A program made the translations under genes and the position numbers. From Okapia johnstoni (lineage: Eukaryota > Chordata > Mammalia > Artiodactyla > Giraffidae), in the NCBI GenBank assembly GCA_024291935.2, contig CM044316.1:8858501-8922500 (forward strand): a stretch of 64,000 bases of DNA, read 5' to 3'. A model generated the notes under the pieces. It had not been told where the DNA came from, searched no databases, and worked only from the letters and a program-made list of their open reading frames with translations. Shown piece by piece: positions 12,366 to 23,300 of the stretch; the stretch's first letter is position 1, and each line of letters starts with the position of its first letter.

Positions 12366-12604
12366 TAGCAACTACCATGTGAGACAGTGCAGGTTTAGAC
12401 TCTGACTTCCTCACCCAAATACATCTCAACTGTATGCACTGTCTCCATTCCTCCTCTCCCACTTGGCCCTCAGCCTTTTGCAGTGTGACAACTGTGCCCT
12501 CGCCCCTACAAATGTCACTGAACCCAGGTCTCAGCCATCTCTGCCTCTTCCTAAACTATCATACCTTCATCACACAAAGCCCTCACTAGTTTAATTTCTG
12601 CCTC

Positions 12605-12810
12605 TTCCATCCCAGAGGGCTTCCCTTGTGGCTCAGCTGGTAAAGAATCTGTCTGCAATGAGGGAGACCTGGGTTCGATCACTGGGTTGGGAAGATCCCC
12701 TTGAGAAGGGAAAGGCTACCCACTCCAGTATTCTGGCCTGGAGAATTCTATGGACCGTATAGCCCATGGTTGCAAAGAGTCTGACACGACTGAGCAACTT
12801 TCATTTCCAT
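12605..12810 (+). repeat. Bov-tA SINE
   Basis: It runs from GGGCTTCCCTTGTGGCTCAG to GTCTGACACGACTGAGCAAC. Confidence 0.8.
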
Positions 12811-13364
12811 CCCAGATCCCCAGTTCCTTGCCCTTTCCAAACCACTGGCAGCATCTCTAAGGCATTTGCTACACGTTCCTGAACTGGTAATATTCTTAAA
12901 TTAATAGGATGTATCATTTTGTGTATTTCTACAGTTTATTTTGCATGTTTATACAAGTGTGTTGTAATTTGCACAGTGACACTGTGTTCTAGATCTCCAT
13001 CGGTGTCCTTTTCAGTGATATGTTGTGGGATTTTTTTTGTTTGTTTTGTCTGTTTTTTTAAACCACATAGAAAGCATTTTTTATTAACTTCTTTCCTTCA
13101 GCTTCCTCCCCACAAAAAGATGTATTTCTGATGGGAGTGGGAGTAGGGAGGGGTGGGGGATAGGTTGACATTGGTTCACGTAGATTTAGGGCATCTTCTC
13201 TTAGATCTATGTTTTTATTTTCAAATCGCAGTCCATTCCTTATTTTCACAGGTCTTCCTTCCTTCCAGTGCTTCCAGGAGTAGAGTCACAAGATCGTCTT
13301 CGTGTATCAAAATCCTGCTTCCAATATGTTTCCCCAAACCTGTTTAAGTTCATGTTCCTGACAT

Positions 13365-13875
13365 TGGGCTTCCTTGGTGACTCAGACGGTAAAGAATCTG
13401 CCTGCAACGTGAGAGACCTGGGTTTGATCCCAGGTTGGGAAGATCCCCTGGAGAAGGAAAAGGCAACCCACTCCAGTATTCTTGCCTGGAGAATTCCATG
13501 GACTGAGGAGCCTGACAGGCTAATAGTCGATGGGGTCGAAAGAATCAGACACGACGGAACAACTTTCACTGTTCACTGTTCCTGACATTACACTCCATTG
13601 TATTCATGCATATATCTGCACAGTGTTTATATATCAAACAAACACACACACATTATCCTGTGTGCCTGCATGCTCAGTTGCTCAGTCGTGTCTGACTCTT
13701 TGTGACTCCATGACTATAGCCTGGCAGGCTCCTCTGTCCATGGAATTTCCTAGGCAAGAATACTAGAATGGGTTGCCATTTCCTGCTCCAAGAGATCTTC
13801 CTGACCCAGGGAATGAACCCGCATATACTGAGTCTCCTGCATTGGCAGGCGGATTCTTTACCACTGTATCACCTG
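13365..13875. repeat. Head-to-head Bov-tA pair (+ then -)
   Basis: 13367-13580 is a plus-strand copy and 13665-13870 a minus-strand copy. The inverted pair encloses about 85 bp. Confidence 0.8.
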
Positions 13876-14389
13876 TGAAACATAGCTATTGTGCACATAG
13901 TTTGAAAAGTTAGAAGAACCAGCTTGCTAATCATTCACTACACCTCATGTTTAACAAGCAGAAATGCACGTGCTTTTGAGATGAATTTCCAGTGTAACAG
14001 AAGGACATCTTGTTTGTATTTCAATGTACCAAGTGGCAGATTCTTATTTCATTATTGCTGGCACTTTAGTGGATGGCTCTTAATTTTTTTTTTCTCTCTT
14101 TTTTAGCAAAATTCAATGGAGACCTCTCACTCTTGCCACTTGGGTCAGGTGTTGCTTAATTTTAAAATGCTGCAGGGTCTGAGTTTCACCCCATCAGCAC
14201 CACAATTTTAGAGAGCTACTTCATTGCTTTCAGTGTTGGCTTAGTATTCTGTATCATGCAGTTCTTATTTCATCTTTCTAGTCTCCTAAGGACGGACACC
14301 TTCATTGCTTCCAACTTCCTATTTCAGTGTGTATTCTTATCTGGTGCAAAACTCAGTGAATATAAAAACTTGGAACAGTTCCTTTACCA

Positions 14390-14735
14390 CTGAGCTTTCC
14401 TGGTGGCTCAGTGGTAAAGAACCCACCTGCCAATGCAGGAGACATGGGTTCAGTCCCTGGACCAGGAAGATCCCACATGCAGGAAAGCAACTAAGCCTGT
14501 GCACCCCAACTATTGAGCCTGTGCTCTAGAGCCCGGGAATCACAACTGCTAAGCCATGTGCAGCAACTTCTGAAACCCACGTGCCCTAGAGCCTGTGCTC
14601 CACAACAAGAGAAGCTACCGCAATGAGAAGCCTGTGCACTGCAACTAGAGAGTAGCCTCTGCTCACCGCAACTAGAGAAAAAGCCTCAGAAGCAACGAAA
14701 ACCCTGCCCAGCCAAAAATAAAATAAAACTTGGAA
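14390..14735 (+). repeat. CHR-1-like SINE, near full length
   Basis: It runs from AGCTTTCCTGGTGGCTCAGTG to CCCTGCCCAGCCAAAAATAAA. Confidence 0.75.
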
Positions 14736-14859
14736 CAGAATTAGCAAAGTTGTAGTTCTCTCAGTTTAACAGGGATACAACAGCTAGTTTAAACAAGAGA
14801 ATGTTTGTCTCTGCTGGCAGACAGTCTAGCGATCCTGGGTCCTTTGGTAAGTTGCTCCA

Positions 14860-15300
14860 CCATCCTCTAGGGCTGTCTCTTCAAGGCCATTTGCCTGTGT
14901 CTGGAGACATCTTTGGGGCTTCCCAGGTGGTGCTAGTGGTAAAGAACCTGTCTGCCAATGCAGGAGATGTAAGAGACACGGGTTCGATCCCTGGATCGGG
15001 AAGATCCCCCTGGAGGAGGAAATGGCAACCCACTCCAGTATTCTTGCCTGGAGAATCCCATGGACAGAGAGAAAAGCCTAGCCGGCTATGGCCCAAAGGG
15101 TCAAAAAGAGTTGGACACGACTGAAGCAACTTAGCACGCATGTGTGCACGCACACCTGGAGACATCTTTTGGTTGTCACACCTGGCGAATGGAGAGGGGT
15201 TGTGTACTACTGGCAGTAGTGAGTGGTGGCCAGGAATGCTGCTCAGTTCTCCACAGTGCACAGAATGTGGACAAAGAACAATTTGGCTTCACATATAAAT
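14860..15300 (+). repeat. MER5A-type element split by a Bov-tA SINE
   Basis: MER5A-like text (CTGGAGACATCTTTTGGTTGTCAC... TGGTGGCCAGGAATGCTGCT) is split by a Bov-tA SINE at about 14917-15155. CTGGAGACATCTTT is duplicated at 14901 and 15156. Confidence 0.75.
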
Positions 15301-15714
15301 GATGTCACCAGACCTAGAATAGTCCCCACTCTGTTTTGTCATGACTGACACGTTGAAGAGACTGGGACAGTTGTCCTGCAGCACACTCCACTCTTGGGGT
15401 TTGTCAGCTGTTTCCTAATGTTGTTTAACTTGTTCCTCTATGCTTCCTATTTCCTGCAAACTGGATGTTGGGTTGAGAGATTTGATCGGAGTCAAGTTTA
15501 ATATTTTGACAAGGGGTGTCCTGGGAGAAGCTATAAACTTCCTTTGGTATCGGATCAGGAGGCCCAGGAAGCCGGAGGGTCCCTCTCCTATGAGCTTCAC
15601 TGCAGCTAATGCTGGTGACAGTCTGGCCTCCGTGATGAAGTCTGCACCCGCACACCTAGTGAACCCTTTGAAACCCTGTGCGTATCTCTCGCTCCATCAT
15701 CTTCTCACCTGAGG

Positions 15715-15761
15715 CTTTTTAAAATTAATTTTTTCTTTTGCCTGTGCTGGGTCTTCACTGC

Positions 15762-15824
<63 letters not shown>

Positions 15825-16115
15825 GCGGGGGGGGGGTGCTTTCTCCACTTTCTACTCATCCTTGCAGTGAGCGGGCTTCTCATTGCAGTGACTTCTCTTG
15901 GTGCAGAGCACAGGTTCTAAGGTTCATGGGCTTCAGTAGCTGCAGCATGTGGGCTCAGTAGTTGTGGCTCATAGGTCCCTAGAGCATGGGCTCAGCAGTT
16001 GTGGTGCAGTCTCAGCTGCTCCAAAGGCATGTGGATCTTCCTGGACCAGGGATCAAACCCTTGTTCCCTGCACCAGCTAGGCAGATTGTAATCCACTGTG
16101 CCACCAGGAAAGTCC
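15715..16115 (-). repeat. CHR-1-like SINE containing a (TG)n and G-run
   Basis: (TG)n spans about 15763-15823 and is followed by nine or more G. The SINE resumes after it and ends GTGCCACCAGGAAAGTCC. Confidence 0.7.
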
Positions 16116-16424
16116 TCACCTGATATTTGGTTAACACCCATCGATGATTACCCTCTAAATTAATTACTGCATTGGCTTTTGAAAAATGGTGATTTTTTTT
16201 TCTCTAATTCTCTCCTTCCTTCCACACTTTTTATCTGGCATTCTTGGGCTCTTTGGTGACCAAGGAAAGCTACTACTGGGAAGGCCAGATCATGCTAATT
16301 ACTTACTTTTCATAAGTAATGTTTCCAGGAAGGAGTTAGTTGAGAGCTACTTCCAATGGGTTAATGTGTGTGTGTTTTAACCTCCAAAGTGAGGTATAAC
16401 GTATATGAAGTGCTCAGACCTTTT

Positions 16425-16980
16425 TCTTTTTTTGGCCCAGCAGCAGGATCTTAGCTCTCTGACCAGGGATTGAACTCAGCTTGATGGTGAAAGTGTTGAG
16501 TCCTAACCACTGGACTACCAGGGAATTCCCATTGTGCACAGATCTTAAATAGAGAGCTCAGGGAATTTTGACATCTATATACCTGTGCAACGGCTACCAG
16601 ATAAAAATATAGAGCATTTCTAATCCCACACTGCCTTCCTTGCCAGTTTTTTTTTTAATTGAAGGATATTTGCCATTTTTTCTTCTTGTTGTTGTGGTGG
16701 TGGTGCTGGATCTTCATTGCTATGAGCAGCCTTTCTCTCGTTGCAGCAAGTAGGGGCTACTCTCCAGCTGCAGTGTGCATGCTTCTTGTGGTGGCTTCTC
16801 CTGTTGTGGAGCACAGGCTCTAGGTGCATGGGCTTCTGTAGTTGCAGCACGTGGGCTCAGTAGTTGTGACACACAGACTCAGTTGCTCCTCGCATGTGAG
16901 ATCTTCCTGGATCAAGGACTGAACCCATGTCTCCTGCACTGGGAGGTGGATTCTTCACCACTGAGCCACCAGGGAAGCCC
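16425..16980 (-). repeat. Two minus-strand tRNA-derived SINEs
   Basis: 16425-16530 ends ACTACCAGGGAATTCCC. 16640-16980 is a CHR-1-like copy ending GAGCCACCAGGGAAGCCCC. Confidence 0.7.
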
Positions 16981-17739
16981 CACCCCCACCCTCAACCCCT
17001 GCCCACTCCCATTAAGTTATATAATGAGTAGTTTTGATTGAAGAAATGATTTCCAGGTTTGGTTGGACCCAACTTAGGGTTCAAGGACTTCAGGAAGGGT
17101 GGAAAGTAAAAATAGGGCTTCTTGCACCCCACCGCTCAACATGGCTGGCTCTGACACCCAAAACTGTCTCACGGAATTAGCTGAACGGGTTGAGTGACTT
17201 GCGTTGCCAGGCAGGACTTATTCTGGGCACTCCTACCGGGAAGTTTCAATAATTCCTGGGGCTCAGCGAGCATTTCCAAGCAGACTGCTGCTTCTTGTCT
17301 TCCATCTAGGGTCACACCCAGGGGCAGCAAAGCACACTGGAAAGTCCCAGAAAAGGAGACAGCCTGTCTGGGTGCATGCTGTTACATGATCTCAGAGGAT
17401 TCTCCTTTCCCTCCTGAGCCTTTGTTTGCTCACCTGGCAAGTGGGGGGAATATTCCATTTGGCTGGGTTCTTGGGAGGATCTCCGCAGAATCTGACCACC
17501 TTTACATTTCTTAACTCACCTCCTGGCGCTTTCCACACACCCCAGCCAGGTGTGTGGTCCTGTCCTCAGATGTCTGCTCCTGCAGTTTCCTTCATCTCTG
17601 CTTTTTGGGGGCTCGCTTGCTTCTTCTCACCACTCAGGCTGGGTTCAAATGACCCCTCCTCAGGTTACATGGGTTCCAGCATCACTCTTATCACACACAG
17701 TCTAATGTTGCTCTCACAGCTTTTCATTTTTTCTTAAGA

Positions 17740-17864
17740 GTCTCTGTTGCTGTTTTTTAAAGTATAGTTGATTGACAATGTTGTATTAGTTTCAGGTGTA
17801 TGACAAAGTGATTCAGATATATCTCTATATACTCTGGATCTCTCTCTCTCTCTATATATATATA

Positions 17865-17914
<50 letters not shown>

Positions 17915-18245
17915 CGCACGCGCGCCCAGTTGCTCAGTCATGTCTGACTCTTTGCGACCCCATGGACTGTAGCCTGCCAGGCTTCTCTGTCCGCGGGATT
18001 TTTCCAGGCAAGAATATCAGAATGCGTTGCCAGTTCCTCATCCAGGAGATCTTCCTGACCGAGGGATTAAACCTGTGTCTCCTCCATTAGCAGGCAGATT
18101 CATTACTACTGAGCCACCTACATATTCTTTCTCAGATTCTTTCCCCTTATAGGTTATTACAAAATGTTGAATATAGTTTCCTGTGTTATATAATCAGCCC
18201 TTGCTGATTATCTATTTTATATTTAGTAGCACCTCACAGCTCTTA
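17740..18245 (-). repeat. L1 remnant split by a microsatellite and a Bov-tA SINE
   Basis: L1 text at 17740-17850 resumes at 18119. Between lie (TC)n/(TA)n/(TG)n/(CG)n tracts (17840-17925) and a minus-strand Bov-tA SINE (17928-18118). Confidence 0.7.
17867..17925. repeat. Alternating (TG)n(CG)n tract, 59 bp
   Basis: This is uninterrupted purine-pyrimidine alternation, ending in CG repeats, the best Z-DNA-forming type of sequence. Confidence 0.9.
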
Positions 18246-18289
18246 TGAACCTTTTTTTAAGACTTTTTTTTTCTAATGTGGACCATTTT

Positions 18290-18612
18290 TAAAGTCTTTA
18301 TTGAATTTGTTACAATATTGTTTCTATCTTATGTGTTGGGTTTTTGGCCAGAGGCATGTGGGATCTTGACCAAGGATGGAGTCTGCACCCCGTGCACTGG
18401 AATGTGAAGACCTATCCATTGGAACACCAGGGAAGTCCCATCCTAGACTCTTAAGTGTTAATGTCACTTTACTGTGTCATTTAGTGGGGAAGGGGGACTG
18501 CACTCCACACCCTGCAGGAAGTTATTTTAGTGTCCTTTGCAGAGATAGAACTTAGGCCCCAGGCAGTGGGAGCTCAGAGTCCCAACCACTGGACCACCAG
18601 GTAATTCTCTTA
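18290..18612 (-). repeat. Two degenerate minus-strand SINEs
   Basis: 18290-18440 ends GGAACACCAGGGAAGTCCC; 18530-18610 ends ACTGGACCACCAGGTAATTC. Confidence 0.55.
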
Positions 18613-19576
18613 TTATGTCTCTTATTTGTAGTAGACCACAGAATCTAGGGACTTGTCTTCTATTTTCACTTTTACTACCAGGGCCTTGCAGAAGAAAGTG
18701 TTAACATCGGCCGAACTAGGAAACAGAAGCTCAGACAGGTGGAGCCACTTTCTCAGTGTCACACAGCAGAATCTGAATTAGAACGTCAGGTTCTGAGTCT
18801 CTGCTTCCTTTTTCCTTTCTCCTTGGTCTCTGGTGGGAGTTGGAGCACAAAATTTAAAGTGTTAAAAAACTGTCATCAAGATATTTGTAAAGGTCAAAAC
18901 TCATGCAAAAAAAAAGTAAAAGGTAAGATTCTACCCTATACTTGCATGATTTCACTTCTCCCTAATCCCAGTCCTGACATATTCTGTCTTTATTTAAAAC
19001 TTTTCTATTTTGTTCACCATGGATATATTTCCCCCATTAAATTTGATATTTAAAACATACTGCAATATTGCATTAGAATATTATTCATCTTGATGATCGA
19101 ATTTTTGTACCAAAGACGGTCAACCTAATACAGACCCCGCTTCTGTCTCTTCTCCTTCCCTAGAGCAACTGAGGCACGTAGGAGGGCCGGAGTGGGGCAG
19201 GAACGGGGGAGGGATGGGAGAGCCGTGTAGAGCCTGGTTGAGTAATCCGAGCTGCCCCGGGAAGGGCTGGACGCTGACCTTTGCTTATCGCTCACGGTAG
19301 AAGCAGCTAATTAAGTCCCCCGCCTGCGGGAGACCTTTCGCAGGGCGGCCCGCACCTCCTGAGGGGCCGAGATAGCCGCGGTCGCCCTGGAAGCCGTGAC
19401 CTTTCCCGACCTTTCCCGAGGCGGCGAGGAGGCGGGAGAGAGCCGGAGGAGCCTAAGCGGAAGTGGTGGCGAGTGTCGCTCTAGGGCTGGCACCGGGATC
19501 GAACCCTGGCCTCGGGTCCCCACCTTCATCCCACCGCCGTAGGGCAACGGCGTGGGGGGAGGAAAAGAGCGCCTGG

Positions 19577-19662
19577 TGACGTCATCGAACCCGGAGCCCG
19601 GCCTCCGCCACCAACGTCACAGACAAGCAGCGCTGCGTCACCGTATTCCTCCCCTGACGTCA
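19577..19662 (+). promoter_or_regulatory. CRE cluster (two TGACGTCA sites plus half-sites)
   Basis: Full palindromes TGACGTCA lie at 19577-19584 and 19655-19662, with CGTCA half-sites between them at about 19614 and 19636. A further TGACGTA is at about 20146. CREB/ATF proteins bind this sequence in CpG-rich promoters. The sites are read directly; use in cells is inferred. Confidence 0.7.
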
Positions 19663-20063
19663 GCGCGCGAGACCAAGAACTGGCCCACCGGGAAAGGGAG
19701 AAGTCTGAAGAAGAGCTCTTTCCTTTCTCGCTGTTTACATTTGGTAAAGCGTTTAAAGTACGCAGGAACGGACTACCACTCCCAGGGGGCTTTGCGTGGC
19801 GCGCATGCGTATAGGCGCCAGCTAGAGAGCGCGGCAAACCTTTGGGTTAGATTGACATCCCTTTAGTCTAACCAGAAGACAGGCTTTAAGGCAGCAAACC
19901 AATCCCGACCTCACAGACCCCACCCCTTTATTCTTAGCCCGATGCTTCCTTGCGGGAGTGACGGGCTCCACTGCCTTTGAGGGCTGTTTCCTTTGATGGA
20001 CATTAACACCGGTGAATCAGAGCGCCGGGAAGTCGAGAGGGTGTTGAAAAGCGTGCCTTGGGG

Positions 20064-20121
20064 CCAATAGGTTAGCGGCAGGGCCTGGCGCCGTCCAATC
20101 ACTTTTCCCGGTGTCGCCAAT
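20064..20121 (+). promoter_or_regulatory. Triple CCAAT box (NF-Y type)
   Basis: Three direct CCAAT pentamers lie at 20064-20068, 20095-20099 and 20117-20121, spaced 31 and 22 bp, just upstream of the inferred RFX1 start. Multiple same-strand CCAAT boxes about 30 bp apart are typical of NF-Y-driven TATA-less promoters. Confidence 0.65.
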
Positions 20122-20169
20122 CATCCTGGACCCCGCCCCCCCGAGCATGACGTAGGTAGGGTGGGTAGC

Positions 20170-20390
20170 AACAGTTGCCCCGGTGAGGGAAACGGAGGCG
20201 CCATAGCCACGGTAGTCGTGGCGACCAAGCAACCCGGCAACGCGAGTCAACAACAACAACCGCCCGGCCGACCCCCACCCCCACCCCCCCGGCCCGGCCC
20301 GGGGACCCCGGCACGTTCTGTCCCCCTCCCAACATCGCCTCCGAGACCTCTGGAAAGCCCTTCCGCAGAAAGAAGTGGGAAGAAGCCGAG
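20170..20390 (+). other. RFX1: RFX1 exon 1 (5' UTR, noncoding; 5' end approximate)
   Basis: GC-rich sequence downstream of three CCAAT boxes ends in a consensus donor, GCCGAG followed by GTAACC at 20391. No ATG lies in it, so translation starts in exon 2. The 5' end is inferred from promoter motifs only; RFX1 is known to have a noncoding first exon. The open frame through this exon lacks an ATG and is probably a GC effect. Confidence 0.65.
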
Positions 20391-23300
20391 GTAACCCGGG
20401 TGGCCCCAGGGTGGCAGGCCGGGCCGGGGAGGGCGGCGGGGCCCGGGCGGCGGGTGTCGCTGTGGTCAGAGTCTTGGGGGGAAGGGGCGGGCGGTCAAAA
20501 TGGCGGCGGCGACCGTCGGGGCCGTGGGGGAGGGGGCTGGGGCCCGGCTGGGGCGACACCACCCGCCCCCGGGTCCCGCGGCCCGGCCCCCGCAAGGGGC
20601 GGGCGTTCGCAAGCCGGCTGCGAGTGGAGGTCGGCCGGCCCGGGCGGGGGGCTTTTATATGTCGGGAGGTACAAGGGGGCGGGACTTGGAGGGTTGGGCC
20701 AATGGGAGTGAGGGAGGGGCGAGGCGGGATCTAGGTGGGTGGGCGGGGCCAGGCCGTAAGGTGTGGTTGGGGGCCGGCCGGTGCCCCGGGAACTGGGTGG
20801 GGCAGCTGCCGCCTAGGCCTTCCTGCTCCCTGAAGCAGTGGAGGCCACCTGTGCCTCGTCACTTTAGAACCTGCCAGTACTCAATGCCTGCCACACCTAG
20901 GCCTCAGTTTTCCATCCTGTAAAGTGGGTTCAATCATTGCCATCTCCCCCTTTTTTTTGCATTTCAGGCCTCCTAATTCCTTTCAGAAATTACTCTTGGG
21001 CTCATCCTTGAATTTTTCACTCCTATCTACTGTTTCTGAAAGTGTTTTATAGATTAACTGTTGGATCTTGATGTCAACGTTGCTATTCCCTCCTAAATCT
21101 ACCTTCTCTTTGAGAGGAGGTGAGGGTGGACAGTTTTTTGAAGCTGTGGACTAGGGGTATGACTTTAGTCTGGATGATTTGGTTTGCAGAGAGTGAAGGC
21201 CTTGGCTGAGAGGCACGATCTTGGGTGGCTGAGTTAGAGGAACCGAAACTTGATTGCTTCTCTGTGGGCAGCTCTAAGATCTCCTTACTGTTGTCCCTGG
21301 GCAGGGGGCTTATTCCTGGAGATGGGGCCATTCCTAGCTGTTCTGCCTATCCTGGGCTTCCTTTCTGGGCATGGGGAGTAAATGGCTCCTGAGGAAGTTT
21401 CTGAAGCGGCTTCTCTTGGTCAGACACATGTTTTTGTGTCAGTCAAGTTGGTGTCAGCTGGATCACATGTCATTGAAGAGGTACCAGCCTCCAGAGCCAC
21501 GTGGGGAGGGAGCGGGGACACTGAGGTCAAAGACAAGGGGAAGTGCTCTACTTTGTTAGAATCTGAGTGACTGCTTTGCTGGGCAACAAGATCTGCCAGC
21601 TTGGGGAACATTTTTTTAAATAGCCAGCCAAGCCAAGTCCACTGTGCTTATTCTCCGTTTTGCTTTGGAGCTTGGCATCGGCAGGGCTGAGGGCAGACTG
21701 CAGCTGTTTTCTTTTAAAATCAATCAATAAACTTCAAAAAGAAGAAATGTTTCAAGTTCTCCTAAAGCTTTCCCCCAGAAGTTTGAGATAAGGCTGGGAG
21801 AAGAGATGTCACTTCTCCAGGAACTTTTCCCAGGTCAGGGGTGGTAGAACCTCTTGAAATTTAAGAAAGGGAGAGATTTAATTTTTCAGTAAAAATCTAG
21901 AAATAACCAGGTTGTCAGATCATCAGCACTTGTTAGAAAGGCGAATTCTGAGGCAGAAAGTGGTGTTACTGATGATCTAGTCTCATTGACTGCTTCTTCC
22001 ACTCTCTGTGACCCGCTTCCCCACCCCACCCCCCATATCTTAGGCATTTGAAAGGCCCAAGCCCAGAGCAGTTATTAGATTCCAGAAGGGAATACGGGCT
22101 TTGGTTGCTTGTCTTTGAAACAATCAACTGCTCTCTAGCTATGTGCTCCTGGGCAAGTAACTTAACTTCTCTGGGCCTTAGTTTCCTCCCATCTAAACTA
22201 GGGGCAGTGATCATCGGTCACGACTTTAATCTCATGTTACGGTACTGTGGATCCCATAAAAGAGTACATGTTGAGCATCAGATACATAGTAATTGCTCAG
22301 ATTATGTTGACTGCTACTGTTATTATGACGGTTGTTACTTCCTGCTCAGCCCTTGGAATTCTACCACTCGCATTTATTTTTATCATTTCAAATCGGGTGA
22401 CAGCCTAGTGGGTTTAAAGCTTGACTCACTTGCTGGTCCATGTGGGCCGATGACAGGGATCCTGGGAAGCCGGGTCCTAGGACTCCAGTTTCTAGTGGGA
22501 AGATGTCACTCTCCTAAGGCCCTTCTCCAGCCTTAGGAGAGGACCCAGAGAGAAAGTTTGTCCCTGGGCCCAGGCTCAGACTCAGCCTTCTGGGAAGCAG
22601 CTGGATAAGCTGGGGCAGTGGGTGTCATGGGAAAAGTGGGGACCTGGGAAAGGTGTCCCTGGAGCTAAGCGGCTCACCCTCCCCTCCTGCCTCACACTCC
22701 AGCATCTTGGGGCTGAAGACAACGGTTGGGCCAGACAGGACTCGTGCCCACTCCTCCACCTGCCAGGGACACCACCTCCAGAGAGCAACTGCTTGGTGCA
22801 CCGCCTTCCTGGCCTAAGGGGCCTGTTCTGGATTCAGAGGCATCACCTGCCCCTGTAGCACAGCTGCAGGAGGCAGTAACTTTTCCGCAAGCCTCTCTCA
22901 CCAGTCGGTAGATTTCAACTGGCTTTGACACTCACTAGCAGTGTGTTGTTCCCAGCATTGTGGACACTTATTTGGCAGTGAAAGTGGAGTGGAGTCCCAT
23001 CTGGGTGCTTGTCAGTGTTCTCGTAGCTGGGAATAGAGTGATGGGCACCCTTACCTTTCTGGTTGTGGAGGGAAGAAGAAAATAAACAAACAGGATTCAG
23101 GGCCAGGAAAAAAATGAAACAGGAGTATGCACTCCAGAGGGCTTGTAAAGGGGGTGCTTGAGACCTGACAAAGTGACCTATGAGCTGAGGAGTGAGTGAT
23201 AAGGAGCCAGCAGGCGGAGGTGAGGAGAGCATGCCAGTAGATGGAAGAGCTGGGGCAAAAGTCCTGAGTCAGGGGGAGGCCTGGAGCATTTGGGAAGGAG

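Larger units (their letters stand above)
19150..20850 (+). promoter_or_regulatory. RFX1 CpG-island promoter region
   Basis: Base composition changes abruptly from AT-rich repeats to CpG-dense unique sequence in two blocks (about 19.2-19.85 kb and 20.05-20.85 kb), with no recognisable SINE inside. It contains two full CRE palindromes, several CGTCA half-sites, an NRF1-like GCGCATGCG (19801), an ACTACCACTCCCAG motif (about 19772) resembling the ACTACANNTCCC element, three CCAAT boxes, RFX half-sites and a YY1-like AAAATGGCGGC (20497). This is a TATA-less housekeeping-type promoter. The upstream block could also drive a divergent transcript, but no minus-strand exon is supported. Confidence 0.8.

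Noticed and set aside
12183..12368. Apparent small gene with LGARQGGP
   Set aside because: It is a fragment of decayed L1 ORF2 reverse transcriptase, not a host gene.
1..19100. Search for RLN3, expected upstream of RFX1 by human gene order
   Set aside because: No B-chain or A-chain relaxin coding sequence is visible in any frame; it probably lies beyond the window start.
19490..19520. tRNA B-box-like GGATCGAACCCTGG
   Set aside because: No matching A-box, acceptor stem or cloverleaf is visible; it may be a SINE trace or chance.
20161..20394. Open frame through RFX1 exon 1
   Set aside because: It lacks an ATG and arises from CpG-rich composition; RFX1 translation starts in exon 2.
21382..21570. 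62-codon ATG frame (MAPEEVSEAASLGQ...) in RFX1 intron 1
   Set aside because: No convincing splice signals or known similarity; not enough support for an exon.
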